Source: Solirubrobacteraceae bacterium (GTDB taxonomy: Bacteria; Actinomycetota; Thermoleophilia; Solirubrobacterales; Solirubrobacteraceae). Taken from it: a DNA stretch of 5,129 nucleotides. The notes below the pieces were generated by a model. It was not told where the DNA came from. It was given only the letters and a program-made list of their open reading frames with translations, and searched no databases. The stretch covers positions 1 to 5,129 of the forward strand of contig JAICJK010000216.1 in assembly GCA_025928415.1 (NCBI GenBank), in the 5' to 3' direction. A program made the position numbers and the translations under genes. Every line of letters starts with the position of its first letter. Positions within the stretch are counted from its first letter, which is position 1. Of this stretch, positions 1 to 5,129 are shown piece by piece.

Positions 1-201
1 GCGCCGGCGATGCCAAGCGGTCATCAAGTCGTCGCCCGAGGAGCCCGCCATGCGACCCCCCGCCGAACACGCCTTCGCCTACCCGAAGGTGACGCCGATC
101 ACGACCCGCGCGGACGGTGCGGGCGCCGCGGCGCCGGCGTCGCCGTGTCGCGCTCCGGACATCGCGGCGAGCCCCGGGGCGCCCGCGCGCGTTCCGGAAG
201 C
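1..201. other. window edge and upstream spacer without a secure gene
   Basis: Two weak readings compete. On the + strand, the frame beginning at base 2 is open from the window edge to a TGA at 263-265 and has G/C-rich third positions up to about base 130; it could be the end of an upstream gene, but it would then overlap the next gene by about 60 bases. On the - strand, an ATG at 51-49 opens a frame running off the left edge (beginning MAGSSGDDLM), with an in-frame stop just upstream at 79-81, which would fit the start of a divergent gene. Both readings share the same third codon positions, so composition cannot separate them. A perfect 14-bp palindrome (GGCGCCGCGGCGCC, 122-135) lies in the spacer, but such palindromes are common at this GC content. 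No clear promoter is visible. Confidence 0.25.
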
Positions 202-1272
202 ATGCTCCTCCGACGGTCCCTGTCCCTCGTCGCCGTCGCCGCCGCGGCGGCCGCCGCGGGCCTGACGGCCGGCCCGCCCGCCGCGAGCGCCGCCCAGCCG
301 GCGGGTGCCGGCACGCGGATCGTCGACCTGCAGCGGCCGACGCCGGTGCGCGAGTACGCCGGCTGGCTGCTGTTCAGCCGCTGGGACGGCAAGGCCTACC
401 GCCTGAGCACCTGGCACGACGGTGAGCTGCGCGATCTCGCCGTGCCCGCGCAGTCCAAGCCGTTCGACGCCGACGCCGGCCCGGACTCGGCCGGGCACCC
501 GTCCGCGGTCTACTCGCGCTGCGCGGGCTCATGCGACCTGTACGTGATCGGGTTCGACCCGGGCGACCGGCCGCGGCCGGTGCGCAACGCGAATACCAGC
601 GGTCGTGACGAGATCGCCCCGAGCGTGTGGCGCGGCGAGCTGGTCTTCGCCCGCCGCTACGGCAAGGACCACGTCGTCCCCTACACGAAGCCGATCCGGG
701 CGCCGCGGTCGCGCCCGTCGCGGCGGCTGGCCGGCCTGCCGGACGAGCGCTGCGGCGCGGTCGACCCGCCCGACTGCCGGCCGATCGCCGACGTCGACCT
801 GCCCGCCATGGACCTGTGGGGCCGCTGGGTCGCGCAGAGCTGGACCTACCAGCCCGAGGACTTCCCGGGGTTCCGCCAGGACGAGATCCGCCTCACCGAC
901 CTGGCGCGCACCGACACGCGACAGGTGGCGGCGATGACCACCGGCCTCGGCGGGCAGACCTACCTCGGCCCGTCCTTCGCCGAGGGGCGCCTGGCCTTCT
1001 TCCGCGCCTGCCAGGGCGACCCGGGCGGGTGCTCGACCCGCGACTCGGGCGCCTTCCGCTACCGGATCTCGACCGGCGACTACGAGCTCGCCGGCGCCGT
1101 CGAGGGCTGGTCGGGCTGGGCGTGGGACGGGGCCGCGGGCTACCACGTGCCCTCCGACTTCGACTGCGGCGGCGGGGACCTGGGCACCCCGGTCGAGCCC
1201 TGCGGCATCGTCCGCCGCGGCGACCTCGCCTGGCAGGCCGCCGACCGGGCGCCGGTGCCGGGGCACCGCTGA
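202..1272 (+). CDS. secreted beta-propeller-like (TolB/WD40-like) protein, function unknown
   Basis: This 356-aa protein is predicted to be exported by the Sec pathway. Residues 1-30 form a signal peptide: Arg4-Arg5, a long Ala/Leu/Val core at about 6-23, and an ASA site that suggests cleavage after Ala30. I chose the ATG at 202 because it puts this signal at the N-terminus; the frame is open further upstream, but that extension is Arg-rich and unlike a protein. The mature part has repeated units in which an aromatic beta-strand (for example GWLLFSRW, ELVFARRY, RLAFFRAC) is followed by a turn and a second strand (YRLSTW, CDLYVIGF, DEIRLTDL), about six in all. This resembles the blades of TolB- or WD40-like propellers, but I cannot name a family. 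There are exactly eight cysteines, in four close pairs: 107/111, 184/192, 270/277 and 322/334. They probably form disulfides outside the cell. No enzyme motif, lipobox or anchor is seen. A GGAAG just before the ATG is too close to be a normal ribosome binding site. Confidence 0.8.
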   Translation: MLLRRSLSLVAVAAAAAAAGLTAGPPAASAAQPAGAGTRIVDLQRPTPVREYAGWLLFSRWDGKAYRLSTWHDGELRDLAVPAQSKPFDADAGPDSAGHPSAVYSRCAGSCDLYVIGFDPGDRPRPVRNANTSGRDEIAPSVWRGELVFARRYGKDHVVPYTKPIRAPRSRPSRRLAGLPDERCGAVDPPDCRPIADVDLPAMDLWGRWVAQSWTYQPEDFPGFRQDEIRLTDLARTDTRQVAAMTTGLGGQTYLGPSFAEGRLAFFRACQGDPGGCSTRDSGAFRYRISTGDYELAGAVEGWSGWAWDGAAGYHVPSDFDCGGGDLGTPVEPCGIVRRGDLAWQAADRAPVPGHR

Positions 1273-1292
1273 GCCCGCGTCACCGGCCTTTA

Positions 1293-1346
1293 GAACCGCT
1301 TTCAGGATCAGGCGCCAGCACGGTCGCGTCTTTCTGAAAGCGGTTC
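1293..1346. repeat. 13-bp perfect inverted repeat in the spacer before the sigma gene
   Basis: The left arm GAACCGCTTTCAG (1293-1305) is the exact reverse complement of the right arm CTGAAAGCGGTTC (1334-1346), with 28 bases between them. The pair lies in the 114-base spacer between the secreted-protein gene and the sigma gene and is less GC-rich than its surroundings. No T-run follows either arm, so it is not a classical intrinsic terminator, although a hairpin with a large loop could still end transcription of the upstream gene. It may instead be a two-site operator for a dimeric or DNA-looping regulator of the sigma gene. The arms contain GAACC/GGTTC, which recalls the GGAAC -35 core of many ECF promoters, but I found no well-spaced -10 partner. 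The repeat itself is seen directly; its role is inference. Confidence 0.6.
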
Positions 1347-1386
1347 CTACCCGAAGCGGACGCCGAGCGGGTTACCATGACCCGGG

Positions 1387-2396
<1,010 letters not shown>

Positions 2397-2400
<4 letters not shown>

Positions 2401-2705
2401 AGCCCCTCCTCGCGCGGCAGGACGTCGGCCAGCCCGCAGAGGTCCACCAGCGCCTTGAGGTCCGGCGAGGCGTGACGCAGCCGCAGCCGGCACCCGAGCC
2501 GGTGCGCGGTGAGCTGCAGGCGGGCGAGCGCCTCGAGCGCGACGACGTCCGCGGCGAGCCCGCCGACGTCGCAGGCCACGACGCCGGCGTGCCCGTCCGC
2601 GGCGATCGTCCGCAGGCGCGCGCACGCGGCCGCCACGTCGGCGCGCGAGAGCGCGCCCAGCGCGAAGGCGCCGGCGTCCGGCTCCGGGGACGGTCTGGGG
2701 GGCAG
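2397..2705 (-). CDS. STAS domain protein (anti-sigma factor antagonist-like), probable CTG start
   Basis: Read from 2705 this is a 102-aa single-domain STAS protein. The pattern is typical: a first strand ([13 protein letters not shown], about 12-24), helix 1 ([10 protein letters not shown]), a strand ending CDVGGL (45-50), a helix [18 protein letters not shown] (54-71), a strand RLRLRHAS, then [15 protein letters not shown] near the end. STAS proteins usually bind anti-sigma factors or act in partner-switching or signalling. The usual phosphorylated Ser/Thr after the central strand is missing (LAADVVAL there), so phosphorylation control is doubtful. Start choice: the only conventional start in the domain, GTG at 2636, would delete the first strand, and no in-frame ATG, GTG or TTG exists further upstream. 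CTG at 2705 lies five bases after AAAGGAG. The alternative is a frameshift or sequencing error linking it to the ATG at 2758. It is probably co-transcribed with the LapA-like gene 85 bases upstream and converges on the sigma gene. The family is fairly sure; a link to that sigma factor is inference. Confidence 0.78.
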
Positions 2706-2710
2706 CGCAG

Positions 2711-2717
2711 CTCCTTT
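2711..2717 (-). promoter_or_regulatory. strong Shine-Dalgarno sequence that decides the STAS gene start
   Basis: On the minus strand these bases read AAAGGAG, a near-perfect match to the 16S anti-Shine-Dalgarno sequence. Five bases later comes CTG (2705-2703), in frame with the whole STAS domain. No ATG, GTG or TTG lies at a usable distance in any frame that gives a sensible protein. This is the main argument for a CTG start. Confidence 0.6.
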
Positions 2718-2790
2718 GCCTGGTCGCCGTACAGACAGGCGGCGCCGGGAAAACTCATCGCGGGCGGCGCCCGCCGCGTGCCCGCGCGGG

Positions 2791-3057
2791 TCAGCCCTTG
2801 CGCCCGCGGCGGCCCGCCAGCAGGCCGAGCGCGAGCCCCGCGGCCAGTGATGCGGCGATCACGATGATCAGCGGCGCGTGGCCGGTCCCGAGGATGTAGT
2901 TGACCTTCACCTCGCGCAGGTTCAGCACCGCGAACGCGGTCGCGATCACGGCGATGACGGCCACCGCGGCCAGGCGCGCCTGCTCGCGCGACGAGCGCTT
3001 GCGGGGCGCCTTCCCGCCGCCCTGCGCGGGCGTGGTGCCGAGGCCGGGCGTGTCCAT
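2791..3057 (-). CDS. LapA-like (DUF1049) small two-helix membrane protein
   Basis: This 88-aa protein has a polar, basic N-terminus (1-28, with RKRSSREQAR), a first membrane helix at about 29-47 (LAAVAVIAVIATAFAVLNL), a short polar stretch REVKVNYILGTGHAP, a second helix at about 62-81 (LIIVIAASLAAGLALGLLA) and a basic tail GRRGRKG. The spacing, and the motif in which the first helix ends in VLNLREVKVNYI, is characteristic of the LapA domain family (lipopolysaccharide assembly protein A domain). In Gram-negative bacteria LapA is linked to LPS assembly; actinobacteria have similar proteins although most lack LPS, so the role here is unknown, perhaps in the envelope. The basic ends suggest that both termini face the cytoplasm. 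The ATG at 3057 is the natural start, but its Shine-Dalgarno sequence is weak (AGCGG directly before it). The STAS gene follows on the same strand after 85 bases. Confidence 0.8.
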   Translation of the reverse strand: MDTPGLGTTPAQGGGKAPRKRSSREQARLAAVAVIAVIATAFAVLNLREVKVNYILGTGHAPLIIVIAASLAAGLALGLLAGRRGRKG

Positions 3058-3345
3058 CCGCTGAGTATGGCGCCCGCCGCGACGCGGGCCGTGCGCGCGG
3101 CGGCCTCGATCGTGCCGAAGCAGGCCGCCCCGGAACAGATGCCGCCGTGGCCGGCGACGGGGTCCTCGAGAGCGTGGGTCGTGAAGGCGACGCCCGGCCC
3201 GCGGGCCGAGCCGGTCCCCGGCTCACCGTCCTGCCCTGCGCGCCGCCGGCCGCCGCAACGAGAGCGTGGAACCGCGCGCCGAGAACCTCCATCGGGCCGC
3301 CGGGATCTGAGACGATCGCGACCACCCGCTCGTGAGAGGAGATCC
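3058..3345. other. divergent spacer between LapA-like and tandem VOC genes; coding-like remnant possible
   Basis: This 288-base stretch should hold the promoters of the two divergent genes, but I see no convincing -35/-10 pair. Its composition is coding-like. On the minus strand one frame (about 3205 down to 3070) gives a protein-like stretch containing TTHALEDPVAGHGGICSGA and then ACFGTIEAAARTARVAAGA. A second minus frame (about 3340-3220) gives ERVVAIVSDPGG and then ARFHALVAAAGGAQGR. The two are one frame apart, and neither has a proper start and stop of its own. A decayed, frameshifted gene would explain this. The antisense + frame is also open and in phase with the VOC gene downstream, so the signal may be an accident of high GC. 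A 14-bp palindrome CGGCCCGCGGGCCG lies at 3195-3208. I recognise no family. Confidence 0.25.
3335..3341 (+). promoter_or_regulatory. Shine-Dalgarno sequence of the tandem VOC gene
   Basis: AGAGGAG ends four bases before the ATG at 3346. It fixes this start against the in-frame open reading frame that continues upstream as far as 2878, whose extra residues are Arg/Pro-rich and overlap the LapA-like gene on the other strand. Confidence 0.75.
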
Positions 3346-4125
3346 ATGCCCGAGTACGCACCCGGAACCCCGTCCTGGGTCGAGCTTTCCTCGCCGGACA
3401 CCGACGCGTCGGCAGCCTTCTACGCCGCGCTCATGGGCTGGAGCGCGACGGACCCGGGACCCGCCGAGGAGACGGGCGGCTACCGCATGTTCCAGCAGGA
3501 CGGCCTGAGCGTCGGCGGGCTGATGGGCCACATGCAGGAGGGCCAGCCGACCGCCTGGGCGACCTACGTCAGCGTCGCCGACGCGAACGAGACCGCCGGC
3601 AAGGTCAAGGCGGCCGGCGGCAGCGTGGTGGTCGAGCCGATGGACGTGATGGACATCGGCCGGATGGCGTTCTTCGCCGATCCCACCGGCGCCGTGTTCG
3701 GGGTCTGGCAGCCGAAGGCCTTCACCGGGGCCGAGCTCGTGAACGAACCGGGCTCGCTGTGCTGGAACGAGGTCCTCACCCGCGATGCCGAGGCCGGCAA
3801 GGCGTTCTACCCGGCCGTCTTCGGCTGGGCCGCGGGCCGCCCGTCGTTCGCGGGCGCGCCCGAGAGCTACACGGTGTGGGAGCTCGCCGGCAGGCCCGTC
3901 GGCGGCATGATGCAGATGACCGACGAGTACTTCCCCCCGGAGGTCCCGCCGCACTGGGAGGTGTGCTTCGCGGTCGCCGACTGCGACGCCACCCTCGCGC
4001 GCGCACGCGAGCTCGGGGCGACCGTCACGTCGGGGCCGATGGACATGCCGATCGGCCGCTTCGCCGGGTTCATCGACCCCCAGGGCGCCTCGTTCACCGT
4101 GATGCAGGCCGCGCCGAGCGACTGA
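3346..4125 (+). CDS. tandem-domain VOC (glyoxalase-like) protein, CFP30B type
   Basis: This 259-aa cytosolic protein consists of two vicinal-oxygen-chelate domains, at about 8-124 and 136-256. The halves are clear internal repeats: SWVELSSPDTDASAAFYAALMGW matches CWNEVLTRDAEAGKAFYPAVFGW, and PMDVMDIGR..FADPTGAVFGVWQP matches PMDMPIGR..FIDPQGASFTVMQA. Length and layout fit the two-domain family that includes M. tuberculosis Rv0577 (CFP30B), often annotated as glyoxalase or hydroxylase, with the substrate mostly unknown. The usual VOC metal ligands are largely absent: the first strands carry Glu13 and Glu142 rather than His, and the last strands end in VWQ and VMQ where a Glu is usual. Classical glyoxalase I chemistry is therefore doubtful. 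The start is supported by AGAGGAG four bases upstream. The gene has its own promoter region and ends 24 bases before an opposing VOC gene. Family call secure; substrate unknown. Confidence 0.9.
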   Translation: MPEYAPGTPSWVELSSPDTDASAAFYAALMGWSATDPGPAEETGGYRMFQQDGLSVGGLMGHMQEGQPTAWATYVSVADANETAGKVKAAGGSVVVEPMDVMDIGRMAFFADPTGAVFGVWQPKAFTGAELVNEPGSLCWNEVLTRDAEAGKAFYPAVFGWAAGRPSFAGAPESYTVWELAGRPVGGMMQMTDEYFPPEVPPHWEVCFAVADCDATLARARELGATVTSGPMDMPIGRFAGFIDPQGASFTVMQAAPSD

Positions 4126-4133
4126 GCCGCGGC

Positions 4134-4165
4134 GCAGCGCTCGGCGAGCTCAGCTCCAGCGCTGC
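4134..4165. terminator. hairpin between convergent VOC genes, possible bidirectional terminator
   Basis: The outer stem is a perfect 8-bp pair, GCAGCGCT (4134-4141) with AGCGCTGC (4158-4165). Inside it GAGC (4146-4149) pairs with GCTC (4153-4156) around the loop TCA (4150-4152), which is the TGA stop codon of the minus-strand gene. An unequal internal bulge (CGGC on one side, C on the other) joins the two stems. The hairpin begins nine bases after the + strand stop. It has no T-tract, so it would be a U-less actinobacterial-type terminator. Confidence 0.45.
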
Positions 4166-4602
4166 AGCTCGACGATGTTGCCCTCCGGGTCGCGCGCGTA
4201 GACGGCCTCGAGGTGGCCCGCGCCGGGCACGTCGGTCTCCACCAGCTCGCCGGCGACGCTCCCGCCGGCGGCCAGCAGGCGCTCGAGGGTGGCCGGCACG
4301 TCGTCCACGCGGAAGGCGATGTGCGCGAAGCCGCGCCGGTTCGCGGGCGGCGGGGTCGCCGGGCGCTCGTCCTGCTCGTAGGTGAAGATCTCGATCGTCG
4401 AGCCGCCCGCGGCCTGTCCCGGCAGGCGGAGGTGCAGGCCGCGGGCGCGTGCGCCGGCGATCCCCGTGAGCCGCTCGAGGAACGCGCCCGAATGGTCGCG
4501 CTCCGGCGGATCCGGCTCGCAGCCGAAGACCGCGACGTAGAAGTCGGCGATCGCCCGCCAGTCGCGGGCGACGATGTTGACGTGGGCGAAGGCGGCGGTC
4601 AT
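4150..4602 (-). CDS. VOC family (glyoxalase/dioxygenase superfamily) metalloprotein
   Basis: This 150-aa single-domain VOC protein is probably a dimeric metal-dependent cytosolic enzyme. The two beta-alpha-beta-beta-beta modules are visible: AFAHVNIVARDWRAIADFYVAVFGCEP at the start, GLHLRLPG and STIEIFTYE in the middle, then GFAHIAFRVDDVPATLERLLAAGG and YARDPEGNIVELQRW at the end. All four positions used for metal binding in glyoxalase I-like enzymes appear filled: His7, Glu71, His94 and Glu145. This suggests true metal-dependent isomerase, lyase or dioxygenase activity, unlike the neighbouring tandem VOC protein. The substrate cannot be told from sequence. The ATG at 4602 is chosen because the fold begins at once and AGGG lies eight bases upstream; the frame stays open further upstream but runs antisense to the GntR gene. 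It is divergent from that GntR gene, with a palindromic operator midway, so it is a good candidate target of the regulator. Confidence 0.9.
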   Translation of the reverse strand: MTAAFAHVNIVARDWRAIADFYVAVFGCEPDPPERDHSGAFLERLTGIAGARARGLHLRLPGQAAGGSTIEIFTYEQDERPATPPPANRRGFAHIAFRVDDVPATLERLLAAGGSVAGELVETDVPGAGHLEAVYARDPEGNIVELQRWS

Positions 4603-4660
4603 CGGGGCAACCCTACGAGGGAAGGTGGACCGGGCGGCGGGCTCGACGGCGCGAGCAGTG

Positions 4661-4670
4661 TCGTATACGA
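4661..4670. promoter_or_regulatory. probable GntR (FadR/FCD-type) operator palindrome
   Basis: TCGTATACGA is a perfect 10-bp palindrome in an AT-richer patch of the 123-base divergent spacer (4603-4725). It lies almost exactly at its centre, 58 bases from the VOC start and 55 from the GntR start. The core GT-A-T-AC fits the known FadR-subfamily operator pattern (GT..AC half-sites with little or no spacer). Binding here would let the regulator control both its own gene and the VOC gene. The palindrome is seen; its use as operator is inference from family knowledge and position. Confidence 0.6.
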
Positions 4671-4684
4671 AAGCGGCGCATCTG

Positions 4685-4690
4685 TAGTCT
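4685..4690 (+). promoter_or_regulatory. possible -10 element for the GntR gene
   Basis: TAGTCT matches the actinobacterial TANNNT -10 pattern and lies 35 bases before the TTG start. At the usual 17-base spacing the -35 position would be 4662-4667, inside the GTATAC palindrome, so regulator binding would block it. There is no good TTGACA-like -35 match, so this is weak. Confidence 0.25.
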
Positions 4691-4725
4691 GAACACCTCC
4701 GGAGCCTCTCGATCGGATACCCACG

Positions 4726-5129
4726 TTGCCCAAGAGCGATCTCGCCGATCTCGTCGTCCGCACCCTCCGCGACCGCGTGCTCGACGGTGAGCTGGCGCCG
4801 GGGGCGCGCATCGGCCAGGAGGAGATCGCCCGCGAGCTGTCGGTCAGCCGCATCCCCGTCCGCGACGCGCTGAGCCGGCTCGCGCACGAGGGCCTCGTGA
4901 CCGTCGTCCCGCGCAGCGGCGCGACCGTCACGCGGTTCGACCACGCCGAGCTCGTCGAGATCTACCGGATCCGCGAGGTGCTCGAGCCCCTCGCCGTCGC
5001 CGCGAGCGCGCGCGGCCTCAGCGGCGGGCAGCTCGCGGAGGTCGACCGGGAGCTCGCGTCGATCGAGTCCTCGCCGGACGACGGCGCCGCCTGGATCGAG
5101 CACGACCGCCGCTTCCACCTGGCCTGCAA
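4726..5129 (+). CDS. GntR family transcriptional regulator, FadR/FCD subfamily (3' end outside window)
   Basis: The window holds the first 134 codons. Residues 4-72 form a GntR winged helix-turn-helix: DLVVRTLRDRVLDGELAPGARI, then QEEIARELSVSRIPVRDALSRL (recognition helix SRIPVRDAL) and the wing GLVTVVPRSGATVT. The FCD effector domain starts at about 76 (ELVEIYRIREVLEPLAVAASA). EHDRRFH near the window end has the Asp127 and His131 spacing of the FCD metal site, so a metal-assisted small organic acid ligand is likely. The start is taken as TTG at 4726: an in-frame TGA at 4690-4692 limits extension, no ATG or GTG lies between, and the next start (GTG, codon 18) would cut into the DNA-binding domain. 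The Shine-Dalgarno sequence is weak (CGGA eight bases upstream). FCD regulators usually repress themselves and a nearby catabolic gene; the divergent VOC gene and the palindrome in between fit this. Ligand unknown. Confidence 0.92.
   Translation, partial: MPKSDLADLVVRTLRDRVLDGELAPGARIGQEEIARELSVSRIPVRDALSRLAHEGLVTVVPRSGATVTRFDHAELVEIYRIREVLEPLAVAASARGLSGGQLAEVDRELASIESSPDDGAAWIEHDRRFHLAC

Noticed and set aside
10..201. N-terminal extension of the secreted protein to an ATG at base 10
   Set aside because: The extra 64 residues are Arg/Gly-rich and would bury the obvious signal peptide that begins at 202.
1339..1370. Three AGCGG repeats before the sigma gene (1339, 1355, 1366)
   Set aside because: Short, unevenly spaced (16 and 11 bases) and GC-rich; not distinguishable from chance.
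2634..2636. GTG at 2636 (minus) as start of the STAS gene
   Set aside because: It would remove the first strand of the STAS fold and has no comparable Shine-Dalgarno sequence, although it remains the only conventional start codon.
2756..2758. ATG at 2758 (minus) as start of the STAS gene
   Set aside because: It is out of frame with the STAS domain and has no Shine-Dalgarno sequence; it would need a frameshift.
3195..3208. 14-bp palindrome CGGCCCGCGGGCCG as an operator
   Set aside because: All-GC palindromes are frequent by chance at this base composition and nothing in its position supports a role.
4603..5118. Minus-strand extension of the 150-aa VOC protein up to 5118
   Set aside because: The extension is antisense to the GntR gene and the VOC fold begins right at the ATG at 4602.

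Overview
The window is very GC-rich (visibly above 70 %), strongly G/C at third codon positions, and densely packed with short genes on both strands. The gene set (SigG-like ECF sigma factor fused to a SnoaL-like domain, STAS protein, small LapA-like membrane protein, CFP30B-type tandem VOC protein, FCD-type GntR regulator, Ala-rich Sec signal peptide) points to an actinobacterium. The short LapA protein and the secreted propeller-like protein would suit the Thermoleophilia/Solirubrobacterales, but that rank is inference. It looks like an ordinary chromosomal segment: I see no mobile element, CRISPR array, rRNA/tRNA or phage gene.

Layout, left to right. 1-201: no secure gene; the edge may hold a gene end or start. 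202-1272 (+): secreted beta-propeller-like protein with eight cysteines in four close pairs. 1273-1386: spacer with a perfect 13-bp inverted repeat. 1387-2400 (+): ECF sigma factor with a C-terminal SnoaL-like domain. 2397-2705 (-): small STAS protein that converges on the sigma gene; the two stop codons share one CTAG. It appears to start at CTG behind a strong Shine-Dalgarno sequence. 2791-3057 (-): LapA-like two-helix membrane protein, probably co-transcribed with the STAS gene. 3058-3345: divergent spacer with a coding-like composition but no intact gene. 3346-4125 (+): two-domain VOC protein. 4134-4165: hairpin between convergent genes. 4150-4602 (-): single-domain VOC protein with a complete His/Glu metal-ligand set. 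4603-4725: divergent control region with a GntR-type palindrome at its centre. 4726-5129 (+): GntR/FCD regulator with a TTG start, cut off by the window end.

How the genes may work together. Two functional pairs are suggested. The sigma factor and the STAS protein are convergent and both belong to families used in transcription control, but nothing here proves that they interact; no anti-sigma factor lies in the window. The GntR regulator and the 150-aa VOC enzyme are divergent around the centrally placed operator TCGTATACGA, the usual arrangement for a regulator that controls itself and one neighbouring metabolic enzyme. I found no convincing evidence for a wholly new multi-gene system. The most useful unusual points are the CTG start of the STAS gene, the shared CTAG stop, the 13-bp inverted repeat before the sigma gene, and the central GntR operator.
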